Below, one piece after another: positions 1 to 7,816 of a DNA stretch of 64,000 nt; the stretch's first letter is position 1; the number at the start of each line of letters is the position of its first letter. A program made the position numbers and the translations under genes. This DNA is from JBLNBN01 sp050260015. Its GTDB lineage: Bacteria; Bacteroidota; Ignavibacteria; Kapaibacteriales; UBA2268. The stretch lies in contig JBLNBN010000054.1 of assembly GCA_050260015.1 (NCBI GenBank), positions 11,534-75,533 on the forward strand, in the 5' to 3' direction. The notes under the pieces are model-generated. The model did not search any database and was not told the origin of the DNA. It saw nothing but the letters and a program-made list of their open reading frames with translations.

Positions 1-1602
1 TATAACGAAAATTGCGTCGCCGGACGAGTTAGCAAAAACGAAATAAGGGATAGCGTCGTACATCTTCCCGCTCGTGCCCTGGGGAACGTAAAATTTCTCC
101 AACTCGTATTTTCGATCGAAAGCAAGGTTATTCTCTTTATACGCCAGGATATTCGAGGCGTTTATCTGGCTCCACATATCGGCGCCCGACGTAATGATGT
201 ACAAATTTCCCCTTGCAGCGGAGTGATCGAGCCATTGAATGGATCCGTAGTTGCCTGTTTCCAGCGATATTTTGCCGTTGTATTTCAAATCCATCGAGGG
301 AGAATCGGAAGTGGAAAGAACCGTTTTGCCTCTTGTGAATATCCGGGAACCGTCTTCCGAAAACCACAGGTTTCCGTTCATCGGATAATCGCCGTGATAT
401 GGAGAATCATACTTGAACTCGGCGACGCCGTTTTGAATGTCGTACCTTTCAATGTCTGAAGGAGAAAGTCCGTTGTCGGCCCCATAAATGCATTTTCCTG
501 AAGGGTGCAGCCGACCGAGCGTACCGGCGTATATGCTCGATCCCGTGTTATTAGCTTCGTTGTCCGTCATGATATTCAAATCCACGCAGATTATTCGCGC
601 CCACTGGTCTTCCCTTGGGAATACGTACGCCCATTTGTTATTACCTAAAACGACGTCGAGCGCGTCGCAGGAAATAGTATATGTCTTGATCACTATTCTA
701 TTATTTAAATCTATATAGGTGATCCGGCCGTCATGGCCCACTACCGCGTAAGCGCCGTCAAGCGACAGGGAAACGCAGGTCGGCGTAAAGTTTAAAGCGA
801 TTTGTTCCGTTGTTCCCGCGTTGTTATTGTATATGTTTACCGAGCTGGGATTCGATGAGACGTAGACGAGCAGATCCTTCGCTTTGGAATACTCCGCGTC
901 CACGACGTTTGAGCTTAAAATCGTTTTACTTTCTTTATAATGCTCGATTATTACCTGTAGCGTATCGGTCCTTTTCCCGTCGTTAACGTATATCATGGAG
1001 CGATTAGTCCCGACTATGAGTTTATCTCGGTTTACGTCTACCTTTATTTCCTGCTTTCCTCCCGAAGCGATGCTGCAGGAATTAGAGCCCAGTGTAATTA
1101 AGTCGTTTCCGGCAGTAAGGGAATATGTAACCGTATTCTTGGAAAAATTTGTCAAATCAAATGACTTGCTGTTTTCTTGAGGGCCGAAGTACAAAGTGTC
1201 GGCCATCTGCGTGTTGAAGTATCCATATAATTCTATTGTATCGCGGGATTTTTTCAAAGTGGACATTATTATTAAGCTACCTTCGTAAATTCCGCCCTCC
1301 CCTTGTACTTTTGGTGTGATTATTATTCTCCCTATCGACCGGTTCATATAACCGTTATCAGGGTAAACGGTGACCCAATCAGGAGAGGAAATCACCTGGA
1401 ATTCGCAATTAGCAGCGTTCTTCGCCACAAAGCTTAGTTCCTGCTGTCTAAAATCATAGAAGACTATGGAGTCCTGGGAAAATTCAAGATAAGATGTGAC
1501 AACGGTAGGAGCCGAAGGATTTTCCTTAACGTCTTCGCAACCAATAAAGACGCTTAGAAACAAAGCTAAAACTAAATAATAAGATCTCGAAGCCTTTTTC
1601 AT
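1..1602 (-). CDS. Lipoprotein with BACON-like domains and a beta-propeller (3' end off window)
   Basis: An uninterrupted frame of 534 codons runs from an ATG at 1602 to the left edge without a stop, so the C-terminus lies outside the window. The N-terminus has a lysine/arginine start, a hydrophobic stretch and a lipobox-like FIGC with the cysteine at about residue 22, so it is predicted to be an outer-membrane or surface lipoprotein. Residues ~38-125 look like a BACON/Ig-like domain (a strand, a SSPDWVTV segment, then a polar strand), and ~126-215 look like a second one. From ~220 to the edge there are repeats with VSSNPSSVNIYNN and LSLDGAYAVVGHDG character, typical of YVTN/quinoprotein-like propeller blades. 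In Bacteroidota such architectures are mostly associated with carbohydrate or protein binding; no catalytic motif is visible. A candidate promoter lies at 1662-1692. Confidence 0.85.
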   Translation of the reverse strand, partial: MKKASRSYYLVLALFLSVFIGCEDVKENPSAPTVVTSYLEFSQDSIVFYDFRQQELSFVAKNAANCEFQVISSPDWVTVYPDNGYMNRSIGRIIITPKVQGEGGIYEGSLIIMSTLKKSRDTIELYGYFNTQMADTLYFGPQENSKSFDLTNFSKNTVTYSLTAGNDLITLGSNSCSIASGGKQEIKVDVNRDKLIVGTNRSMIYVNDGKRTDTLQVIIEHYKESKTILSSNVVDAEYSKAKDLLVYVSSNPSSVNIYNNNAGTTEQIALNFTPTCVSLSLDGAYAVVGHDGRITYIDLNNRIVIKTYTISCDALDVVLGNNKWAYVFPREDQWARIICVDLNIMTDNEANNTGSSIYAGTLGRLHPSGKCIYGADNGLSPSDIERYDIQNGVAEFKYDSPYHGDYPMNGNLWFSEDGSRIFTRGKTVLSTSDSPSMDLKYNGKISLETGNYGSIQWLDHSAARGNLYIITSGADMWSQINASNILAYKENNLAFDRKYELEKFYVPQGTSGKMYDAIPYFVFANSSGDAIFVI

Positions 1603-1661
1603 AAACGTTCCCGATTTATTAAACCTTAAGAATAATTAGCTCGTTGTTCAGTAGGATAGTT

Positions 1662-1692
1662 CCAATTTAGCTATTTAGATGAATAAATGCAA
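1662..1692 (-). promoter_or_regulatory. Bacteroidota-type promoter
   Basis: On the minus strand a TTG (1690-1692) is followed by exactly 20 bases and then TAAATTGG (1662-1669), one mismatch from TAnnTTTG. It lies 60 bases upstream of the left-edge lipoprotein start. Confidence 0.5.
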
Positions 1693-1748
1693 GGTATTTT
1701 TTAGATTAAGGCGCCATTTTATCATTGCAATATGAACGCTGAAACACA

Positions 1749-1778
1749 AAAGCCGGCCCTTGGAAATGAGCCGGCTTT
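1749..1778 (-). terminator. Rho-independent terminator
   Basis: A perfect 9-bp stem AAAGCCGGC / GCCGGCTTT has a 12-base loop and is followed on the minus strand by a T-rich tail. It ends the transcription unit of the lipoprotein at 1983-2456. Confidence 0.75.
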
Positions 1779-1982
1779 ATAAGATATAGAATTCAAAATT
1801 CCTCAATTATTCGATTGATAATATTGCACGCCGCGGAATACAGTAATGAAGAGCTCAAAATTCCGCTTATTTATGTATCGTACATTCTTATCTATTTGAA
1901 GGAAGTCCTAATGCCTTCCCGATGAATTACAAAGGGTACTTTTTGTTATCATACTATTTTCCTATAATTATTGACTAACAAT

Positions 1983-2456
1983 CTATTTGGCTCTGCGGTA
2001 CGCGGATGTAAACCCGTCGGCCGCTTCTTCCATGAGTATTAGATTGTCGTCCTCAGGATCAAGCCTGTAAATTGTTTTCAATTCGTCTACTGGCTTCGCC
2101 GGCGGCGGGGTTCTATAGAAGTATATAAAATCCGCCTTGTCGTTAAGCAGCCAGCTCTTTTCGTGCTTAACTTCGTAGTACTTTATCGAATCGTCTACTT
2201 TCCCGTTCTCTATTTTCACGCATTCGCCGTTGTCCCTGAAGATGATCTTCTTCGTCTTGCCGGTTTTGTCGGGCGTGTATTTCACCCCGGCAATTCCACC
2301 CGTAGTCTGGTACCATACCCATTCGCCGACTATGGTATTCGATACGGTCTTGTTAGTCGTCTTGTCAGGTCCGGGTATGCTGGCTTCCCTCGTACAGCCT
2401 GCAAACCAGAAGCCCGCTACAATTATCGTCAATACTGCGGCTATATACTTCTTCAT
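1983..2456 (-). CDS. Lipocalin-like lipoprotein, cassette copy 1
   Basis: A 157-residue protein with signal sequence and lipobox-like FAGC near residue 20. The ATG at 2456 is preferred over the longer frame because AGGAG lies 7 bases upstream and the signal peptide then begins at the N-terminus. The core has the Bacteroidota lipocalin-like pattern: GEWVWYQTTGGIAG near residue 45, a TP segment, a YYEV strand, and a closing DGFTSAYRR. Its function is unknown; such domains form small barrels. It is clearly paralogous to 3275-3745 (shared QTTGGIAGV, SWLLN, EEAADGF). It sits 93 bases downstream of its cassette partner at 2550-3020 and is probably co-transcribed with it. Confidence 0.88.
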   Translation of the reverse strand: MKKYIAAVLTIIVAGFWFAGCTREASIPGPDKTTNKTVSNTIVGEWVWYQTTGGIAGVKYTPDKTGKTKKIIFRDNGECVKIENGKVDDSIKYYEVKHEKSWLLNDKADFIYFYRTPPPAKPVDELKTIYRLDPEDDNLILMEEAADGFTSAYRRAK

Positions 2457-2549
2457 TGCCCGTCTCCTATCAGATAAATATTCAAACACAATTATAGAAA
2501 CGTCTTTAATCCCTTATTAATTTAATTTCATTCACTTAATTCCATTTGC

Positions 2550-3020
2550 CTAATCTAATATAATAACTCCCTTACGGAAGAGCTTCTCGCTTCCGACGCG
2601 CGGATTGAAGAGCCAAACCTCGTAGGGATATTCCTTTTTCGTCATATCCGTAAAGTTAAATTCGAACGAGTAATAGCACATGCACCTGCAGTAGCATTCA
2701 TATGGCGGCGCGCACGTATCGTTGATTCTCATAACGATCTTGCCGCCCTCGACGGAGCAAGCCGTAGCGAACGGGGCGCAGCAGGCGTAATTAATTCCGA
2801 CGAATACTTTTAGGATTTTGCCCTGTAGAAAATAAAATGCGGTGTCGTTAGTGAAGGATTCCAGACCGCTCCTGTAGTCCGGGCCGTTGTTGCAGCCGCC
2901 CTTATCGACATTAAGGTACTTAATGCCGGGCACGGGATAGCCGTCGTCGCCTGTTTCCTTGCAGGCAAGGAAGATCAGGACCAGCCCCAAAGCCGCGCAT
3001 ATATTAAGCAAGTTCCTCAT
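2550..3020 (-). CDS. Cys-rich lipoprotein, cassette copy 1
   Basis: A 156-residue protein with signal sequence and lipobox FLAC (cysteine near residue 20). It carries a striking cysteine cluster in the middle: YACCAPF, then CAPPYECYCRCMCYY, followed by a SFEFNF strand. Alternating Cys-x-Cys-x-Cys is compatible with disulfides or metal binding outside the cytoplasm, but this is not established. It is a close paralogue of 3801-4271 (GGCNNGP, RSGLESFTNDT and KKEYPYEVWL shared). The ATG at 3020 has a G-rich upstream stretch. A well-formed promoter lies at 3093-3123. Confidence 0.88.
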   Translation of the reverse strand: MRNLLNICAALGLVLIFLACKETGDDGYPVPGIKYLNVDKGGCNNGPDYRSGLESFTNDTAFYFLQGKILKVFVGINYACCAPFATACSVEGGKIVMRINDTCAPPYECYCRCMCYYSFEFNFTDMTKKEYPYEVWLFNPRVGSEKLFRKGVIILD

Positions 3021-3092
3021 TTTAGCCCCCTCGAATGAAAATTCAGAAATCCGGGTCAGCTTTGCAAAAAGCTCTCTTATAAGAAACTACAC

Positions 3093-3123
3093 CAAATGTA
3101 CGAAAAAGCTGCAAGAATTCCAA
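3093..3123 (-). promoter_or_regulatory. Bacteroidota-type promoter of cassette 1
   Basis: TTG (3121-3123), a 20-base spacer, then TACATTTG (3093-3100) on the minus strand: a full match to TTG-N20-TAnnTTTG, 73 bases upstream of the start at 3020. Confidence 0.65.
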
Positions 3124-3212
3124 GGAAAAATTGATTAATTTTAAAGCGTCTTAAAACTTTTCATTATTATTTTTCTAATCGCAGCTAATTCTTCTCTTTC
3201 CACAAAGAAAAA

Positions 3213-3242
3213 CAGTCGCCCATAAAGATTACGAGGCGACTG
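3213..3242 (-). terminator. Rho-independent terminator of cassette 2
   Basis: An 8-bp perfect stem CAGTCGCC / GGCGACTG with a 14-base loop; on the minus strand it is followed by TTTTTCTTTG. It lies 33 bases after the stop of the lipocalin-like gene at 3275. Confidence 0.75.
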
Positions 3243-3274
3243 CTTTTATAAATTGATCAAAGAGGACCGGGAGA

Positions 3275-3745
3275 CTACCTGATCCGTCTGAACGCATAAT
3301 TGAAGCCATCCGCAGCCTCCTCTATCAGGTATAACGTGTCCTTGCGGGGACTGTACTGATAAATAGTCTTTACGTAGTTTATTGGAGTTGCGGGCGGCTT
3401 CTTATCGTAAAATACAATATAATCTGCCATTGAGTTTAGGAGCCAGCTCATCTCCCGCTTGATTTCGTAGTACTTAGTTTTCCCATCCGCAACCCCGTTA
3501 ATAATGGAAGTATATTCGCCGGCGCCGCTCAGCGTCATGATCCTCGTTTCATTCGTATTCTGGGGAGTTAGATAAACCCCCGCTATGCCGCCCGTCGTTT
3601 GAATCCACTCCCATTTTCCCACGATCGGGTCCAGTTGCTCATGATCCTTATTCCCGGGATTTGTGGGTATAGTTTCATCCGTGCAACCAGGTAAGATAAA
3701 AAATGCTATGAATATAGCCGCCGCTATCGGCAAAATCTTTCTCAT
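3275..3745 (-). CDS. Lipocalin-like lipoprotein, cassette copy 2
   Basis: A 156-residue lipoprotein (lipobox LPGC near residue 20), paralogue of 1983-2456. The ATG at 3745 follows AAAGGAGAT with good spacing, so the longer frame to 3808, which would overlap the preceding gene, is rejected. It has the same order of motifs as the first copy: GKWEWIQTTGGIAG, TP, YYEI, SWLLN, and a closing EEAADGFNYAFRR. The preceding cassette partner ends 55 bases upstream. Function unknown. Confidence 0.88.
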   Translation of the reverse strand: MRKILPIAAAIFIAFFILPGCTDETIPTNPGNKDHEQLDPIVGKWEWIQTTGGIAGVYLTPQNTNETRIMTLSGAGEYTSIINGVADGKTKYYEIKREMSWLLNSMADYIVFYDKKPPATPINYVKTIYQYSPRKDTLYLIEEAADGFNYAFRRIR

Positions 3746-3800
3746 GGCGTATCTCCTTTCAATATTATTAACAAGAAAGTAAAGCAGGTTGTATCCAGTG

Positions 3801-4271
3801 TTATTCAATCTTTATAACTCCTTTGCGGAATAATTCCTCGCTACCAACCATCGCATTGTAGAGCCATACTTCGTACGGGTACTCTTTTTTCGTTAGTTCA
3901 CTAAAATTAAACTCAAATGAGTAGTAGCACATACAGTCGCAATAGCATTCATACGGCGGCGGGCACGTATCTTTTATTTTTATAACTATCTTGTCCCCGT
4001 CGACGGAACATTTCGTAGAGAACGGAACGCAACAGACGTAATTAATCCCGGCAAATACTTTGAGAATATCGCCCTGCATATAATAAAACACGGTATCGTT
4101 TGTAAAGGATTCCAAACCGCTCCTGTAGTTAGGGCCGTTATTGCAACCGCCCAGATCGGTTTTTAAGTACTTGATGCCGGGCGCAGGGTTGCCGCCGTCG
4201 TCCGTCTCCTTGCATGCATAAAAGATGAACGCCACGGCCAAAGTGACGCATATTGTAAACATGTTCTTCAT
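3801..4271 (-). CDS. Cys-rich lipoprotein, cassette copy 2
   Basis: A 156-residue paralogue of 2550-3020 with signal sequence, lipobox FYAC and the same cysteine pattern (YVCCVPF, then CPPPYECYCDCMCYY). The start at 4271 gives the signal peptide at the very N-terminus; the frame extends 23 codons further but those residues do not look like part of a lipoprotein signal. A GAGG lies upstream. A -7-like TAATTTTG occurs at 4358-4365 on the minus strand, without a clear -33 TTG at the usual distance. Function unknown. Confidence 0.87.
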   Translation of the reverse strand: MKNMFTICVTLAVAFIFYACKETDDGGNPAPGIKYLKTDLGGCNNGPNYRSGLESFTNDTVFYYMQGDILKVFAGINYVCCVPFSTKCSVDGDKIVIKIKDTCPPPYECYCDCMCYYSFEFNFSELTKKEYPYEVWLYNAMVGSEELFRKGVIKIE

Positions 4272-4593
4272 ATCGACGCCTCGATTCAATTGTAAATTAC
4301 AAAATGCTTCGAACGAAGCTCTTTTAAAGGAATTACACAATACTTGCGGAAAAGATGCAAAATTAGTAGAAGAAAAACGGCAATTAATTAAAAAAGCCGG
4401 CGCCCCGGTAAAGGGACTTTTTTCGCAGGCTAAATATCGGGATGGCGCGCAAGCGCTTGATAACCGTACGACCTGTCACTCAGTGCGCCAGCGAAGAGAG
4501 CAGGAGTTACTAACGACAATCGCAATGCAATAGAAAGAGAAAAGCGGATAAAAAGACAAAGCCGAAATAAAAAGATAGAATTAATTGAGTCGC
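4272..4593. other. Intergenic region with hairpins
   Basis: This 322-base gap holds the terminator-like hairpin at 4390-4423 and a longer imperfect inverted repeat (TGGCGC near 4444 against GCGCCA near 4487). The second structure could belong to a small RNA or be chance. No convincing gene is seen. Confidence 0.4.
4390..4423 (-). terminator. Probable terminator after the TPR gene
   Basis: AAAAAAG pairs with CTTTTTT around a GC-rich interior with one bulge; on the minus strand it ends in a T6 tract. It lies ~170 bases downstream of the TPR gene stop, which is distant. Confidence 0.45.
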
Positions 4594-5751
4594 TTAATCT
4601 TCTTCCTCTTCCTTCGGTTTAACATTCTCTTCCAAGATCTGCATAACGGCGGCCTTCATTTCCCGGTAATCGAATTTTTCGGGGAACAGGAACTGGGGGA
4701 AGGCTTTACTAGAGCCCGGCGTATTTAGAAAAAGCATATACATAACCCCCTTGCCCATTGCTCTTATCTCGTCGCTCGTCTCTAAGTCAACGTAAACTTT
4801 TGGCTCCGAACGCCCATCGGCAACGAAAAATCTATATTTTGCGTAATAGCTATGGCTTGAATCTATAAACATTTCAATGCCAACGACGCTTTTATCTTTC
4901 CAGGGAATTACGTCAATCGTAAATGAGTCCTCATTGTCCATTGCTCTGTTCTTTTTCTTTTTTGCCGCGTAGAATTTTTCTTTATACGGGATAGCTTTAT
5001 CGTATTCGCCCAGGCCGTAGTAACACTGGATTATTTCATCGGTAAAATAGAGCTGATTTGAGTACTGATTATCGAGCCTGATAAATATTTCCAACGCTTC
5101 GGTATAACGTTCCGCTTGCTGGAGAAGATAGGCATAATTCGAAAAGCGCTGCTCGTAATACATGCTTTTTGGATCTTCTTTCTCCAAAGCGATTTTCCAA
5201 TATTTAATCGCATCCTCTATTTCGTCGTTATCTTGTTTTATAGTCGCTAAAGCCGCGAACGCCATCGGGGGGCATGAATCGTATTCTATGGCTTTCAGGA
5301 AATACTCCTCCGCCGTTTCTACTTCTTTCAGTTCATAATACATCCCGCCCAAGTTGGCATAAACATCTCCCATCATATCCAGGGTGTCGCTCGATGGCAG
5401 CTCGGTTATTTTCTTCAGATTATCGATAGTTTCCTTATATCTGCCACGTTGATGGAATAATTGAGCTTTTAGATAATAGAAGTCCGGTTCAATGGGCCCC
5501 TTTTTCATTGCCAGGTCTAAAAATTCTGCAGCTTTATCATAGTTATGAATCTCGTCGTAGCACGCGGCTATTATGAAGAGCGCCGATGCAGGCAGCGTAT
5601 CGCTTTCATAGGAATACTTTTCGATAACTTCCCTGCATTTCCCCTGTTTGGCGAGCTCCCGCATAGAGGCAGTGACATCCTGTGCGGGAAGTTGCGAAGA
5701 ACCTAAAAATGCGGCAAATAGGATAAGTAATAGCTTCATAAAGATATTCAT
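4594..5751 (-). CDS. Secreted TPR-repeat protein
   Basis: A 385-residue protein with a signal peptide (hydrophobic LLLILFAAFLGSSQ, cleavage near LPAQ). About six tetratricopeptide-type helical repeats follow, between residues 25 and 270, recognised by motifs such as AACYDEIHNYDKAAEFLD, GGMYYELKEVETAEEYFLKA and YGLGEYDKAIPYKEKF. The last 110 residues are a mixed alpha/beta region ending in an acidic EEEED tail. TPR domains are protein-interaction scaffolds; the partner is unknown. Starts at 5751 and 5739 are both possible and neither has a clear ribosome-binding site. The small membrane protein gene lies 22 bases upstream, suggesting an operon. Confidence 0.88.
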   Translation of the reverse strand: MNIFMKLLLILFAAFLGSSQLPAQDVTASMRELAKQGKCREVIEKYSYESDTLPASALFIIAACYDEIHNYDKAAEFLDLAMKKGPIEPDFYYLKAQLFHQRGRYKETIDNLKKITELPSSDTLDMMGDVYANLGGMYYELKEVETAEEYFLKAIEYDSCPPMAFAALATIKQDNDEIEDAIKYWKIALEKEDPKSMYYEQRFSNYAYLLQQAERYTEALEIFIRLDNQYSNQLYFTDEIIQCYYGLGEYDKAIPYKEKFYAAKKKKNRAMDNEDSFTIDVIPWKDKSVVGIEMFIDSSHSYYAKYRFFVADGRSEPKVYVDLETSDEIRAMGKGVMYMLFLNTPGSSKAFPQFLFPEKFDYREMKAAVMQILEENVKPKEEEED

Positions 5752-5773
5752 AAATTTAAGATCACTGAAATTT

Positions 5774-6088
5774 CTACTTACCGACCAAAATCAATACAAT
5801 AACCGTTACGATCGAGACCGCGAGCGGCCCTATGGCAAATATCTTTACTAAATCTCCCCTCCGGGGGTAAAATACTCGCGCCGCCAGGCAACTCGCCGGA
5901 AACAGGACCGGGTAGGAGCACAGCAAACAGAACAAGCCTTTTCGAACCCAACTATCGCTATTTTGCGTCCAGCCTTCATAAATTAAAGTAAATGCGACCG
6001 CCAGCCATAGCGCTGAGATAATTAAATCGGCCTTCGCCGCGTCCAACAGCCATTTCGGCATGGGAGGGGAGCATAAGTTTGGAGGCAT
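5774..6088 (-). CDS. Small membrane protein, unknown function
   Basis: A 104-residue protein with three predicted hydrophobic segments (around residues 23-40, 51-70 and 80-102), ending in VIVLILVGK. No family is recognised. ATG at 6088 is the longest start; a second ATG at 6061 is possible. It is followed after 22 bases by the TPR gene in the same direction. Confidence 0.65.
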   Translation of the reverse strand: MPPNLCSPPMPKWLLDAAKADLIISALWLAVAFTLIYEGWTQNSDSWVRKGLFCLLCSYPVLFPASCLAARVFYPRRGDLVKIFAIGPLAVSIVTVIVLILVGK

Positions 6089-6156
6089 TGTGATTTCGTA
6101 AGTTAATAACTGAATTATTAAACTAAATAAAAGGAGCTAATGCGATATTTTTCAGA

Positions 6157-6651
6157 TTAATCATCAATATTTACGAGTTCAACAGTCATGTCATTTTCAA
6201 TGTATTTAATAATTTGAACGACTTTTGAAAAGTATTCCTCTAAAACCCCAATTGTAATATTTGAATCTCGTCCATGTGCAATATTGTGTCTATCAGTAAA
6301 TATATAATTGAGCGCAGAACCCCGATTTTCTTCTTGCATAAACGAAGTTATTTTTTTCTCCCAAATTGGATTAAATAAACTAATTACCTTACGTATCTTT
6401 TCAGAGTTAGTATTTTGTAATTGTTTAAGTTGACTTTTAGTATATGTCAGAACTACAGATGGTTGGCATTCTTGTTCTGAAATATCACATAGTGTAAAAT
6501 ATACAGAATTTTCAATAAAGCCAGAACAAAGCACACACAAATACTTTGCTAAATGAGCACGAATTTCATCATCGGGTTCAAATGTTTTCGCAATTTGGAA
6601 CAATGCTTCTAATCGCCGATATTGTTTATTTAGTTCAGTATTACGAAACAT
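6157..6651 (-). CDS. HEPN-domain protein (MAE_28990/MAE_18760-like)
   Basis: A 164-residue all-helical protein. Residues 121-127 read RHNIAHG, the R-x4-H core of HEPN ribonuclease-type domains, and an upstream SGFIEN at ~44-49 supplies the conserved acidic residue seen in the MAE_28990/MAE_18760 group. HEPN proteins of this type are commonly RNases in toxin or defence modules; here RNase activity is inference. It overlaps the preceding DUF262 gene by 11 bases, so the two are translationally coupled. Base composition is much more AT-rich than the surrounding genes, suggesting horizontal acquisition. Confidence 0.85.
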   Translation of the reverse strand: MFRNTELNKQYRRLEALFQIAKTFEPDDEIRAHLAKYLCVLCSGFIENSVYFTLCDISEQECQPSVVLTYTKSQLKQLQNTNSEKIRKVISLFNPIWEKKITSFMQEENRGSALNYIFTDRHNIAHGRDSNITIGVLEEYFSKVVQIIKYIENDMTVELVNIDD

Positions 6652-7735
6652 ATTTTTCTATAAATTCATCAAACAATTTATGTCTGGCTGCGATAACTCT
6701 TTCGTCAGATGTTGCCCTTGAAATAGAATCTACATACTCTTTAACCTCGTATATTCTATTATAATTGGCAGCAATTTTTGAAAAGTCAATTACAGAATCG
6801 ATTCTTTTTGCAATACCAACCATTAATACGTCAAAAACAGCAGCATTGAAAACGCGTTCTGGTTTAAAAGCGTCCTGTCCAAACGTTGATAAAATTATAT
6901 CAATAGTTTTCTTAAAAAGGGTTCTATAATAATTTAATTGGGCATCAGTTGGATTACGATAAGTCTGATTAAATCGGTTTAAAAACTCCCTTAATGGTTT
7001 AGAATATTTGTCCCATATCGTTATCATAGCAAGAAATCTTAATATCATTTCTTGATCTTTTAACCTGTTATTCTTTTCTCCAAATAATATTCTCCAAGAA
7101 GAATATTCATTTAATTCTACAATTAGCCTATTTAACTTGCCAGGATATATAGCTGAGCGTATTTCTTGAGGAGTTAATTTTCTTCCTCCAGTATTTAATC
7201 TTTCAAAAACATGATATATACTGGTATTATCTTCTTGTGGGGATTCTTGTTTAATTATTGTAGCATGAATGATAGAATCGTTCAGTTTTATACGGTCTTC
7301 TTCATCTAATTCCTTATATGTTTTATTTTCGAACCTTTTCTGTACATTCTTCAGTCTAAAAACTCTATTTCTAATATCATCTTTTTTAGGATTAAAAATT
7401 CCTTCATAAAAGAAAAGTAAAGATTTTAATCTTTGTTGTCCATCAATCACTAATAATCTATTATTCTCATTATCTTTTGCTAAAAATACTCCAGGAACTG
7501 GTAATCCTAGCAATAAGGATTCGATAAATTTCGAAGCTTCTGTTAAGTTCCAAACGTAGTCTCTTTGAAAAGAAGGAATGAGAATATCGTTTCTTTTCAA
7601 TCTTCGAACCAATCCATCAACGTCATAATCAGCTCCGTAACTAGAAATGTCATAAATAATCGGAGTGGCGGTATCATCATTATCGTCAACATCAACAATT
7701 GGCTCGTCTTTATCTAAATTTTCATTCCCATTCAT
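6641..7735 (-). CDS. DUF262 / GmrSD N-terminal-like (ParB-fold) protein
   Basis: A 364-residue DUF262 protein. Diagnostic motifs are FQRDYVW at residues ~56-62, IDGQQR at ~97-102 (the conserved core of the ParB/Srx-like nucleotide-binding fold) and FERLNTGGR at ~178-185. The ATG at 7735 follows AGGTGA and is preferred over the longer frame to 7789. There is no C-terminal DUF1524/HNH domain as in full GmrSD; instead the next gene, overlapping by 11 bases, encodes a HEPN protein. In GmrSD-like systems this fold binds or hydrolyses nucleotides and gates the nuclease; that role here is inferred. The pair has its own promoter at 7765-7796. Confidence 0.9.
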   Translation of the reverse strand: MNGNENLDKDEPIVDVDDNDDTATPIIYDISSYGADYDVDGLVRRLKRNDILIPSFQRDYVWNLTEASKFIESLLLGLPVPGVFLAKDNENNRLLVIDGQQRLKSLLFFYEGIFNPKKDDIRNRVFRLKNVQKRFENKTYKELDEEDRIKLNDSIIHATIIKQESPQEDNTSIYHVFERLNTGGRKLTPQEIRSAIYPGKLNRLIVELNEYSSWRILFGEKNNRLKDQEMILRFLAMITIWDKYSKPLREFLNRFNQTYRNPTDAQLNYYRTLFKKTIDIILSTFGQDAFKPERVFNAAVFDVLMVGIAKRIDSVIDFSKIAANYNRIYEVKEYVDSISRATSDERVIAARHKLFDEFIEKYVS

Positions 7736-7764
7736 CTTTTCACCTAAAATAATTGTATTCTTGA

Positions 7765-7796
7765 CAAATTTAGTACAAATATATGACATTTACAAA
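7765..7796 (-). promoter_or_regulatory. Promoter of the DUF262-HEPN pair
   Basis: TTTG (7793-7796), a 20-base spacer, then TAAATTTG (7765-7772) on the minus strand; 30 bases upstream of the DUF262 start. A second TATATTTG overlaps the spacer. The element matches the host-type promoter pattern found elsewhere in the window. Confidence 0.6.
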
Positions 7797-7816
7797 TGAA
7801 CTATCTCGGCTCAAAA

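Larger units (their letters stand above)
1603..1982. other. Non-coding gap with terminator and promoter
   Basis: This 380-base gap contains the terminator at 1749-1778 and the promoter at 1662-1692. The rest is AT-rich and I see no gene in it. Confidence 0.6.
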
